6,854 nucleotides of DNA from Elusimicrobiota bacterium (GCA_016206405.1 JACQRQ010000181.1:1-6854), one strand, 5' to 3'; positions 1-6,350 are shown, counted from the first letter of the stretch. Translations and numbers: made by a program. The notes: generated by a model not told the origin, from the sequence alone.

Positions 1-2
1 AG

Positions 3-341
3 ATACTGGATTATTCCAAGTACAAGTATGACAAGCGCAAGAAGGAGCGGGTCGCCAAGAAGAATCAAAAAAGCGGTCTATTGAAGGAGATCCGGGTCTC
101 TCCCAGAATCGCGGCGCACGACTTGGAAGTCAAGCTCAACCACGTAAGGGATTTTCTTAAGGAGAACGACAAAGTGAGGATTACCGTCGTGTTTCGCGGC
201 CGCGAGAACCAGTATAAGGACCTGGGCTACGAGCTTTTGGAGAAGGTCAAGGTGATGCTTCAGGACGTGGCGGATATCGAGCGTTCTCCCGCGGGCGAAC
301 GCAACACCGTTTTCATGATGTTGAGCGCCAAACATGCCTAA
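3..341 (+). CDS. infC: Translation initiation factor IF-3, C-terminal part (5' end outside window)
   Basis: IF-3 binds the 30S subunit, blocks premature 50S joining and helps select initiator tRNA and start codon. The visible 112 codons are open from the window edge to TAA at 339-341. They begin in the end of the N-terminal domain and the basic linker (ILDYSKYKYDKRKKER, then a Lys-rich stretch). They then cover the whole C-terminal 30S-binding domain: the EIRVSPRIAAHDLEVKL strand-helix, the FRGRE motif encoded from nt 192, and a closing strand ending NTVFMMLSAKHA. About 65-70 N-terminal residues, including the start codon, should lie upstream, so the TTG at 81 is not a start. In many bacteria infC begins at AUU or another rare codon used for autoregulation, but that region is not visible here. 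The 3' end overlaps rpmI by 8 nt, which suggests translational coupling. Confidence 0.96.
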   Translation: MLDYSKYKYDKRKKERVAKKNQKSGLLKEIRVSPRIAAHDLEVKLNHVRDFLKENDKVRITVVFRGRENQYKDLGYELLEKVKVMLQDVADIERSPAGERNTVFMMLSAKHA

Positions 342-531
342 GCTGAAATCCCATTCAGGGGCCAAAAAAAGATTCCGGCGGTCCGCGCGCGGAAAATGGA
401 AGCATAAACAGGCCGGTTTGCGGCATTTGTTGATAGGCATGTCGGCCAAAACGGGGCGCCAACTCAGGCGCGCGAGGGTCGCCGGAAAGGTGCAGGGGCG
501 CATTTTGGACCGCCTTCTGCCTTCCCGCTAA
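334..531 (+). CDS. rpmI: 50S ribosomal protein L35
   Basis: This is a 65-residue, very basic protein of the usual L35 length. The signature N-terminus MPKLKSHSGAKKRF is present, followed by the RHLL motif in the middle and the closing RLLPSR. The usual Lys/Arg-rich stretch after RHLL reads IGMSAKTGRQLRRAR, somewhat less basic than typical. L35 is a late-assembling protein of the large subunit. The ATG at 334 lies inside the end of infC (8-nt overlap) and has no clear Shine-Dalgarno sequence, so ribosomes terminating on infC probably reinitiate here. The gene ends 8 nt before rplT. In studied bacteria L35 and L20 synthesis is controlled by L20 binding to the mRNA. I could not identify such a site here. 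Confidence 0.97.
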   Translation: MPKLKSHSGAKKRFRRSARGKWKHKQAGLRHLLIGMSAKTGRQLRRARVAGKVQGRILDRLLPSR

Positions 532-539
532 AGCAATCT

Positions 540-887
540 ATGAGAGTCCGCTCGACCGTTTACACCAGGCAAAGAAAGAAAAAGATTTTCCGCCTCGCCA
601 AGGGCTATTACTCCAAGAAGCGCACCTCCTGGAAAATGACCGTCCAGGCGGTGGAAAAATCCCTCAACGCCATGTACGGGGGGCGAAAAAAGCGCAAGGG
701 AGATTTCCGGGGCCTGTGGATCGCCCGCATCAACGCGGCGTGCAGGCAGATGGACGTGCCCTACGGCCGTTTCGTTGAGGGGTTGAAAAAGGCGGGGGTG
801 CCGCTCAACCGCAAAATGCTCGCGGAGATCGCCGTTCGAGATCCTGCTTCATTCCAAAAACTGGTCGGGATTTCCCGCGGCACATGA
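540..887 (+). CDS. rplT: 50S ribosomal protein L20
   Basis: L20 binds 23S rRNA early in large-subunit assembly and in several bacteria represses its own operon. The 115-residue product matches family length. Recognisable blocks are the basic N-terminal tail with RQRKKKIFRLAKGYY, the central core FRGLWIARINAACRQ, and the C-terminal YGRFVEGLKKAGVPLNRKML and EIAVRDPASFQKLV segments. The start is fixed by the MRVR beginning and by the rpmI stop 8 nt upstream. No Shine-Dalgarno sequence is visible before the ATG. The tail differs from the common form: it begins MRVRSTVYTRQ and has MYGGRKKRKGDF where many bacteria have a YRDRR-type sequence. Overall identity is not in doubt. A 12-nt gap separates it from pheS. 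Confidence 0.97.
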   Translation: MRVRSTVYTRQRKKKIFRLAKGYYSKKRTSWKMTVQAVEKSLNAMYGGRKKRKGDFRGLWIARINAACRQMDVPYGRFVEGLKKAGVPLNRKMLAEIAVRDPASFQKLVGISRGT

Positions 888-899
888 GCGGGCGCCGAC

Positions 900-1943
900 A
901 TGCCTGGAGACACGAAAGTCTGGGAAGAGAAGTGGACCGCACTTCAAGAAAGTTGTCTGCCCGCCGTTGAAGCCGCCGCCGATCTTGATTCCTTAGAAAA
1001 TCTTCGCATCAAATACCTGGGCCGCAAGGGAGTCCTGACGGAGCTTTTGGCCGCCCTCAAGGATTTACCGGTGGCCGACCGCCGGCGCCTGGGCCCATTG
1101 GGCAACGATCTCCGCTCCCGTTTGGAGGCCCTGCTCGAAGCTCGCAAGCGCGGCCTTTTTAAGGCGGCCGTCGACCAGGACTTGGCCGGCGTCAAAGCGG
1201 ATATGTCTTTGCCCGCGACGCCCCACGGGACGGGGACGCTCCATCCCCTCACGCAAACCATGGAGGAACTGACGGCCGTGTTGAACCGTCTGGGATTTCA
1301 GACGGAAGAGGGGCCCCTGGTCGAGACGGATTACTATAATTTCGAGGCTCTCAACATTCCTCCGGAGCATCCCGCGCGGGACATGCATGACACCTTCTAC
1401 GTCGGCAAGGACGGCTTGCTGCTCAGGACGCACACCTCGCCGGTTCAAATCCGCAAGATGCTCAACAGCGCTCCGCCGGTGCGCATCGTCGTCCCCGGAA
1501 GGGTTTTCCGGCATGAGGCCGTGGACGCCAGCCATTCCGCGGTTTTTCATCAGATAGAGGGCCTGTACGTGGACCGCGACGTGACCATGGTGGATTTAAA
1601 GGGCACTCTCCTGCATTTTGCCAGGGCTATGTTCGGCTCCCGGACACAGGCGCGCTTTAAACCCTCCTATTTCCCTTTCACGGAGCCGTCGGTGGAGGTG
1701 GACGTGCAGTGTCTGCTCTGCGGCGGCGGCGGCTGCGGCGTGTGCAAACAGTCGGGCTGGCTGGAAATGCTGGGAGCGGGCATGGTCCATCCCAACGTTT
1801 TCCGGGCGGTGGGATACGACCCCTCCGCGTGGAAGGGCTTTGCCTTCGGCATCGGAGTGGACCGCGTCGCGATGCTCCGCTATGAAATAACGGATATCCG
1901 CTTGCTGTACCAGAACGATTTGAGGTTTTTGACCCAGTTTTAG
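900..1943 (+). CDS. pheS: Phenylalanine--tRNA ligase alpha subunit
   Basis: PheS is the catalytic subunit of the cytoplasmic (alpha-beta)2 class II synthetase that charges tRNA-Phe. The 347 residues match the family. Residues about 1-95 form the charged N-terminal coiled-coil arm that contacts tRNA, including the YLGRKG motif. The catalytic domain follows: HTSPVQ at about 178-183, class II motif 2 with VFRHE at 202-206 and FHQIEG at 216-221, and motif 3 GIGVDRVAML from 317, whose Arg322 should contact ATP. A four-cysteine cluster (Cys271, 274, 279, 282) precedes the conserved W-LEMLGAGMVHPNV block. It is shared by a subset of bacterial PheS proteins and may be a metal knuckle. The ATG lies 12 nt after rplT with no strong Shine-Dalgarno sequence. 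The TAG stop is followed at once by the pheT ATG, fitting equimolar subunit synthesis. I found no T-box or leader-peptide attenuator in the short gap upstream. Confidence 0.97.
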   Translation: MPGDTKVWEEKWTALQESCLPAVEAAADLDSLENLRIKYLGRKGVLTELLAALKDLPVADRRRLGPLGNDLRSRLEALLEARKRGLFKAAVDQDLAGVKADMSLPATPHGTGTLHPLTQTMEELTAVLNRLGFQTEEGPLVETDYYNFEALNIPPEHPARDMHDTFYVGKDGLLLRTHTSPVQIRKMLNSAPPVRIVVPGRVFRHEAVDASHSAVFHQIEGLYVDRDVTMVDLKGTLLHFARAMFGSRTQARFKPSYFPFTEPSVEVDVQCLLCGGGGCGVCKQSGWLEMLGAGMVHPNVFRAVGYDPSAWKGFAFGIGVDRVAMLRYEITDIRLLYQNDLRFLTQF

Positions 1944-4499
1944 ATGAAAATTTCCCATGCGTGGCTCCAAGAATTCGTCAACTCGGGATTGAGCCCCGAG
2001 GCGCTCCAGGAGAAGCTGCTTTTGCTGGGATTTGAGGTCGCCGCCGTCCAGCGCGTCGGCCCCGGATTCGCGAACGTGGTTTGCGCGCAAATTCTGGATA
2101 TCCGCAAGCACCCGAACGCCGACCGCCTGTCTCTGTGCCGGGTGTCGGATGGAGCGGGCGAATTTTCGGTCGTTTGCGGCGCGACGAACATCCAAGTCGG
2201 ACAAAAGGTGCCTTTGGCCCGCATCGGGGCCAAACTCCCCAACGGCCGGTTGATACAGGATACCCGCATCCGCGGGGAGACGTCGCAAGGGATGTTGTGC
2301 TCGGCAGAGGAGTTGGGCCTTGCCGAGGCGGACGTCAACGGGATTCATCTTCTGGACGGGACGGTATCCCTGGGCCGGGACGTCGCCGAGCTTATGAATT
2401 TATCCGACACCGTCCTGGACGTGGAAATCACCCCCAATCGTCCCGATTGTCTCTCGCATTACGGCTTGGCCCGAGAGTTGGCGGCGTATTTGGGGCTTTC
2501 TTTGCGCTCTCCTTTGGAGGGTCTTGAGCTTGCCGAGGAGGGAGAGATCTCCGTGCCCGTCAAAATCCTCGCTCCCGAGGCGTGCCCGCGCTACGTCGGC
2601 CGCAGCCTGAGCGCGGTGCGCGTCGGGCCGTCTCCGGGATGGCTGGCGCGGCGCTTGAGCGCCTGCGGATTTCGTCCGATCAACAACGTCGCGGACGTCA
2701 CCAATTACGTCCTCATTGAGTTAGGGCATCCCCTGCACGCATTTGACCAGGATCTTCTTCGGGGGCCTGAAATCCGCGTTCGCTGGGCGTCGGAGGGGGA
2801 GAGACTGCTCGGCTTGGACGGAAAGACTCATCTGCTCGACGGCCAGACTTTGGTCATCGCCGATGCGGGAGGGCCCGTGGCTTTGGCCGGCATTCTGGGC
2901 GGCTCGGCCAGCTCCGTCACGGACAAGACGCGCAACGTTTTTCTGGAGAGCGCCTTTTTTCAGCCGGCCTGCATCCGCAAGGCGGCGCGGCGCTTGGGCA
3001 TTAAGACGGAGTCCTCGTACCGGTTTGAAAGAGGCTCGGACATCGCTATGGCCGAGCTGGCCGGCCGGCGCGCCGCCGATCTTATCTGCCGCTTGACGCA
3101 GCCGCCGGCGCGCGCAGGCCGCGCGCGCGATGAGTACGTCAAGAAAGATCCGCCGGTGGTCATTGAAGCGGGCGAAAAAGACATCAACGGATTGCTGGGC
3201 ACCGGTTTCAGCCCGGAGCGCATCGAAGGCCGGCTAAAGGCCATTTGTCCGCGCCTGGAGAAGACTCCCGGCGGGTGGCGCCTGCCCGTCGAGACGCACC
3301 GCCTCGACCTCACCTCGGCGGCCGACCTGGCCGAAGAGGTCGCGCGGTTCGAAGGCTACCAATCGGTCGGCAGCGAACCGCGCCCGGCGTCGGTGCCTCC
3401 CGTGACCGAAGGGGAAGGCCGCTATGCAGCGCTCTCGCGCCTGCGCAGGCACTTCGCTTCCCTTGGATTTTCCGAGGCCTATAACTACGATTTCGTTTCA
3501 AAAAAGGACCTGTCCGATTGCGGCTACCCGGATAGCGAAATCGAGTCCTCGCTGGTGAAGCTTCTAAATCCCCTTTCCTCCGACTGGGCCTATTTGCGGC
3601 CGACGCTTTATATCGGCCTGCTCAAAAACCTGGTTTACAACCTGGACCATGGCTGCGCGGACGTCCGCCTGTTTGAAGTCGGGCACTGCTACGAGAAAGG
3701 CCCGGAAGGGAGCCGGCCCGTGATCGAGAGGAGATTTTTGGCGGCGGTCTTGTGCGGCGGCTATCCCTCCCAATTTCATTGGCAGAAAGCCAAAGCCCGG
3801 CCCGTGGACGTTTATGATTTGAAGGGATTTGTGTCGTCGATTTTGCCCTTCGATTTCGAGGCGGGCGCGCACGCTCGCGGCTTTTTGCATCCCAAGATAT
3901 CCTGCCGGGCTCTGTGGAAGGGGAGCGCCGTTGGAGAGTTGGGACAAATGCATCCGGCGGCCGCCCAGTCCTGGGGGATTAAAATGGCCGTTCCCAGAGG
4001 TCGCGGCACTGGCGGCGCCGGAGGCGCTGATCCGGCCGTTCCCAGAGGTCGCGGCATCCTTCGCGGAGCTTCGGATACCGGCCGGGGAGCCGGAGACTCC
4101 CAGCGTGCCGGCGCCGCCGATCTCAAGACGATTTGGTTTTTTCAGATAGTCCTCGATGAGCTGCTCGGCGAATTTTCGGCCCGCAGAAAAATGGCTCCCG
4201 TTGACGCGCTGCCCGCCTCCAGCCGCGACTTATCCCTCCTGGTGGACGAGGCGCTGGCGTGGCGGTCCTTATTGGAGGAAATCGAAAGCGTGATCAGAGA
4301 CCCGGCGGAGCCGCTGGTGGAGGCTCATTTGGTGGACGTTTATTCCGGAGAAAAGCTGCCCCCGCAGAAAAAGGGTTGGACGCTGCGCCTGGTCTTTTCC
4401 CGGCAGGACCGGACCATCAAGGACGAGGAAGTGGACGAATCGGTCGTCAAAATTTTGGCCAAAATGTCGGAGAGGTTTGGAATCAGGTTAAGGGAGTGA
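1944..4499 (+). CDS. pheT: Phenylalanine--tRNA ligase beta subunit with internal insertion
   Basis: PheT pairs with PheS, binds tRNA-Phe and edits misacylated Tyr-tRNA-Phe. All usual modules are visible. The N-terminal OB-fold tRNA-binding domain covers about 39-150, with HPNADRL from 56 and GETSQGMLCS from 111. The B3/B4 editing domain has INNVADVTNYV from 246, GHPLHAFD, and ESSYRFERG from 356. The B5 domain covers about 402-475 and ends EEVARFEGY. The inactive class II-like core starts near 490. The C-terminal ferredoxin-like anticodon-binding domain covers about 752-851, with SRDLSLLVDE. At 851 residues it is about 50 longer than the common length near 800. The excess lies at residues about 681-729, between GELGQMHPAAAQSWGIK and IWFFQIVLDELL. 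This G/R/A-rich stretch contains AVPRGRG twice, 16 residues apart. The reading frame remains open through it. Whether this segment is real, a frameshifted patch or an assembly error is discussed in the findings. The gene starts directly after the pheS stop. Confidence 0.96.
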   Translation: MKISHAWLQEFVNSGLSPEALQEKLLLLGFEVAAVQRVGPGFANVVCAQILDIRKHPNADRLSLCRVSDGAGEFSVVCGATNIQVGQKVPLARIGAKLPNGRLIQDTRIRGETSQGMLCSAEELGLAEADVNGIHLLDGTVSLGRDVAELMNLSDTVLDVEITPNRPDCLSHYGLARELAAYLGLSLRSPLEGLELAEEGEISVPVKILAPEACPRYVGRSLSAVRVGPSPGWLARRLSACGFRPINNVADVTNYVLIELGHPLHAFDQDLLRGPEIRVRWASEGERLLGLDGKTHLLDGQTLVIADAGGPVALAGILGGSASSVTDKTRNVFLESAFFQPACIRKAARRLGIKTESSYRFERGSDIAMAELAGRRAADLICRLTQPPARAGRARDEYVKKDPPVVIEAGEKDINGLLGTGFSPERIEGRLKAICPRLEKTPGGWRLPVETHRLDLTSAADLAEEVARFEGYQSVGSEPRPASVPPVTEGEGRYAALSRLRRHFASLGFSEAYNYDFVSKKDLSDCGYPDSEIESSLVKLLNPLSSDWAYLRPTLYIGLLKNLVYNLDHGCADVRLFEVGHCYEKGPEGSRPVIERRFLAAVLCGGYPSQFHWQKAKARPVDVYDLKGFVSSILPFDFEAGAHARGFLHPKISCRALWKGSAVGELGQMHPAAAQSWGIKMAVPRGRGTGGAGGADPAVPRGRGILRGASDTGRGAGDSQRAGAADLKTIWFFQIVLDELLGEFSARRKMAPVDALPASSRDLSLLVDEALAWRSLLEEIESVIRDPAEPLVEAHLVDVYSGEKLPPQKKGWTLRLVFSRQDRTIKDEEVDESVVKILAKMSERFGIRLRE
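3986..4056 (+). repeat. Pair of exact 23-bp direct repeats inside pheT
   Basis: The sequence starting ggccgttcccagaggtcgcg occurs at 3986-4008 and again at 4034-4056, identical over 23 bp and 48 bp apart, so the two copies are in the same reading frame. Both encode AVPRGRG in the pheT frame and PFPEVAA in the next frame. The flanking bases diverge at once on both sides, with only weak similarity in the rest of the 48-bp period. Both copies lie in the lineage-specific insertion of PheT. Confidence 0.9.
4011..4118. repeat. Imperfect inverted repeat inside the pheT insertion
   Basis: The left arm 4011-4029 (ggcggcgccggaggcgctg) and right arm 4101-4118 (cagcgtgccggcgccgcc) are reverse complements over an 11-bp block plus a 5-bp block, separated by a 3/2-nt internal mismatch. 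The intervening segment is 71 nt and contains the second 23-bp direct repeat. The arms are almost pure G+C, so chance similarity in GC-rich DNA is possible. The structure could also form a long stem in the mRNA. Confidence 0.5.
4490..4496 (+). promoter_or_regulatory. Shine-Dalgarno sequence for the coiled-coil gene
   Basis: AAGGGAG lies 8 nt before the GTG at 4505, an ideal spacing, and it sits within the last codons of pheT. It is the only strong, well-placed ribosome binding site in the window. It favours GTG 4505 over GTG 4496, which overlaps it, as the start of the next gene. Confidence 0.65.
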
Positions 4500-4504
4500 C
4501 GCAA

Positions 4505-4729
4505 GTGACCCATCGGCTGCAGGTTTTGGAGCAATTGGTGCGCGACGCGGTCCGGCGCATTGAAGGGCTTGAGTCCGACAATCAACGGCTGCTGGCGGAA
4601 AACAAAATTCTGCAGGAGGACCTGGAGAAGACCAAGAAACTCGGCCACGCCGCAAAGCCGGCCGTCCTGTTTCAGCAGAAAATCATCCGGCGCCTGGAGA
4701 GGCTGCACCAACGTCTAGGCAGACTATGA
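4505..4729 (+). CDS. Small coiled-coil protein, ZapB-like, next to zapA
   Basis: This is a 74-residue protein dominated by one long amphipathic helix. It has leucine-spaced heptads in HRLQVLEQLVRDAVRRIEGL and in NQRLLAENKILQEDLEKTKKL, then a short break (GHAAKPAV) and a basic helical tail ending LERLHQRLGRL. There is no signal peptide, membrane segment or catalytic motif. Size, coiled-coil character and position directly before zapA resemble ZapB-type division proteins, which in some bacteria are encoded beside zapA and bridge the Z-ring. That function is inferred from context, because coiled coils of this size match many families. GTG 4505 is preferred because of the AAGGGAG at 4490-4496. 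GTG 4496, overlapping the pheT stop, would add three residues. The stop overlaps the zapA start as ATGA, implying tight coupling. Confidence 0.75.
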   Translation: MTHRLQVLEQLVRDAVRRIEGLESDNQRLLAENKILQEDLEKTKKLGHAAKPAVLFQQKIIRRLERLHQRLGRL

Positions 4730-5037
4730 ATGAGAAAGTCACCATCGACATACGCGGAAGGCAGCTAACCATCAACGCGGAAGGCCTCACGCCGCTGGAG
4801 GTCAACGCCCTGGCCGATTACGTCAGCGAGCGGATACAGCAGGTGCAGCATGCCCATCCGGCGACGGCCGACACCTCCAAGCTGGCGCTTTTGGCGGCTC
4901 TCGATTTAGCCGACGAGTTGTTTCGCCTGCGCAAGCAATTCGACAGCGAAAGGGAGCTTTCCGAGCAGAAGGTCGACGACATGATCGCAAGCCTTCGATC
5001 GGCGACCGACGCGTCCAAAGGCCAAGTGAAAAAGTAG
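4726..5037 (+). CDS. zapA: Cell division protein ZapA
   Basis: ZapA is a small cytoplasmic protein that binds FtsZ, cross-links filaments and stabilises the Z-ring. The 103-residue product has the family layout. A short N-terminal beta-hairpin domain (VTIDIRGRQLTINAEG) is followed by the NALADYVSERIQQVQ helix, then a long helix with SKLALLAALDLADELFRLRKQFDSE that forms the coiled-coil dimer and tetramer interface. The C-terminus is polar and probably flexible. A ZapA gene beside pheT is a known arrangement in several bacterial groups, which supports the call. The ATG overlaps the preceding stop by 4 nt (ATGA) and has only a weak AGG upstream at 4717-4719. The TAG stop shares its last base with the rarA GTG start. 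Confidence 0.93.
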   Translation: MNEKVTIDIRGRQLTINAEGLTPLEVNALADYVSERIQQVQHAHPATADTSKLALLAALDLADELFRLRKQFDSERELSEQKVDDMIASLRSATDASKGQVKK

Positions 5038-6350
5038 TGCCTCAAGAAGATCTTTTTTCTTTTAGTCCCGCCCCATCCGGAAAGCCCGGCGTCCAGGACG
5101 CCCCCCTGGCGTTGAGAATGTCGCCGCAGCGTCTGGAGGATTTCGCCGGCCAGGAGCATATTTTGGGGGAGGGCAAGCTGCTGCGCAGAGTCATCGAAGC
5201 GGATCGCCTGACCTCCGTCATCTTTTTCGGTCCTCCCGGCTCCGGCAAGAGCGGCTTGGCGCGGCTGATCGCGGCAAAAACCCGCTCCGCCGTCGAGGAG
5301 CTCAACGCGGTGACCATCGGCGTTCCGGAAGTCAAAAAAGTTTTGGAGAGGGCCGCCTGGCGCCGCAAGTCCCAGAATCAGAAAACGCTCATCATTTTGG
5401 ACGAGATCCACCATTTCAACCGCACTCAGCAAGACGCTTTGCTGCCCTCCGTTGAGCGGGGCGAAATCACTTTGATCGGCCTGACGACCGAAAACCCAAA
5501 TGTCTACATCAATTCCGCGCTGTTGTCGCGTTTTACGGCGTTTGAGTTCAATCCTTTGGAAGCGGAACACTTGGAGAAAATCATCCGCAGGGCGATAAAG
5601 TTGGTGAACGCGGACCTGGCTCCCGAGGCGCTGGCGCACTGGATCGAGATGTCCGGCGGCGACGCGCGCCGAATCCTCAACGCCCTGGAGATCTCGGTTT
5701 TGACCACGCCTGAGGACGCTTCCGGAAAAAGAGCGATCACTCTGGAAACGGCGGAGGATTCCATCCAAAAAAGGGCGCTGCGCTACGATCGCCGCGGCGA
5801 CGAGCATTACGATCACGCCTCGGCCTTCATCAAGTCCATGCGCGGCTCCGATCCCGACGCGGCGCTTTATTGGGCGGCCAAAATGCTGGCGGCCGGCGAG
5901 GACCCGCGTTTCGTCGCCCGGCGCCTGATCATCTGCGCCTCGGAGGACGTCGGCAACGCCGACCCCCAAGCCTTGCTGGTGGCCGCCGCGGCGCTGGAGG
6001 CGGCGCAGTTCGTCGGGATGCCGGAGGCAAAACTTGTTTTGGCCCAGGCGATCCTTTACGTCGCCTGCGCTCCCAAATCCAATGCCGCCGCCGCGGCCGC
6101 CGCGTCCGCATTCGCCGAGGTGGAGTCGGGCCCGCGCCGGGAAGTGCCGGCGCATCTTAGGGATTCCCATCTGGACTCGAAGTCGAGAGGCCACGGCGCG
6201 GGCTACCGGTATCCCCACGATTTTCCAGGCCATTTCGTGGTCCAGGAGTATATGCCGTCGCCGGCGGTGTTCTACCGGCCGTCCGATCAAGGCTTTGAGA
6301 AGGAGCTTCAACGGCGGTTGGAAAAGTGGAGGCCGCAAAAAACGCCATGA
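5037..6350 (+). CDS. rarA: Replication-associated recombination protein A (RarA/MgsA), AAA+ ATPase
   Basis: RarA (MgsA, relative of eukaryotic WRNIP1/Mgs1) is a tetrameric AAA+ ATPase that acts at stalled replication forks with SSB and gaps in DNA. At 437 residues it is full length. Seen motifs: Walker A GPPGSGKS at 65-72; Walker B IILDEIHHF with Asp122 and Glu123; sensor 1 in GLTTENPN (148-155); arginine finger SALLSRF with Arg165; sensor 2 GGDARRILNALE (207 onward). The C-terminal tetramerisation region follows, with YDRRGDEHYDHASAFIKS, RGSDPDAALYW, ASEDVG and the closing YPHDFPGHFV. The GTG start at 5037 shares one base with the zapA stop and gives a normal N-terminus leading to LALRMSPQRLEDFAGQEHIL. 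A run of seven alanines starts at residue 350. QEDLF at residues 3-7 resembles a sliding-clamp binding peptide. The stop overlaps xseA as ATGA. Confidence 0.96.
   Translation: MPQEDLFSFSPAPSGKPGVQDAPLALRMSPQRLEDFAGQEHILGEGKLLRRVIEADRLTSVIFFGPPGSGKSGLARLIAAKTRSAVEELNAVTIGVPEVKKVLERAAWRRKSQNQKTLIILDEIHHFNRTQQDALLPSVERGEITLIGLTTENPNVYINSALLSRFTAFEFNPLEAEHLEKIIRRAIKLVNADLAPEALAHWIEMSGGDARRILNALEISVLTTPEDASGKRAITLETAEDSIQKRALRYDRRGDEHYDHASAFIKSMRGSDPDAALYWAAKMLAAGEDPRFVARRLIICASEDVGNADPQALLVAAAALEAAQFVGMPEAKLVLAQAILYVACAPKSNAAAAAAASAFAEVESGPRREVPAHLRDSHLDSKSRGHGAGYRYPHDFPGHFVVQEYMPSPAVFYRPSDQGFEKELQRRLEKWRPQKTP

Noticed and set aside
81..341. TTG at 81 as a start codon giving an 86-residue protein
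   Set aside because: The frame is open and IF-3-like upstream to the window edge, so this is an internal codon of a truncated infC.
78..503. A 141-codon minus-strand frame over infC and rpmI
   Set aside because: It is antisense to two unmistakable translation genes, and its product shows no family features.
885..900. Possible attenuator or T-box between rplT and pheS
   Set aside because: Only 12 nt separate the genes, too little for a leader peptide, T-box or terminator, and no U-tract hairpin is present.
1596..2348. A 250-codon minus-strand frame across the pheS/pheT junction
   Set aside because: It is opposite strongly conserved PheS motif 3 and the PheT tRNA-binding domain. It has no domain and no ribosome binding context, so it is a shadow frame.
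3829..4149. A 106-codon plus-strand frame inside pheT as a separate nested gene
   Set aside because: The part before about 3984 overlaps conserved PheT sequence and there is no start signal. Only its 3' portion is interesting, and that is reported as a frame anomaly of the insertion.
6084..6110. GCC/GCG run encoding seven alanines in RarA, considered as a repeat expansion
   Set aside because: It is short, falls in a helical region of the C-terminal part that tolerates alanine, and mixes GCC and GCG codons, so it is ordinary GC-rich composition.
4818..6338. A 506-codon open frame on the minus strand across zapA and rarA
   Set aside because: It lies antisense to two genes with clear family motifs. 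Its translation is Arg/Gln/Gly-rich without recognisable domains, and long antisense frames are expected opposite GC-rich coding DNA.
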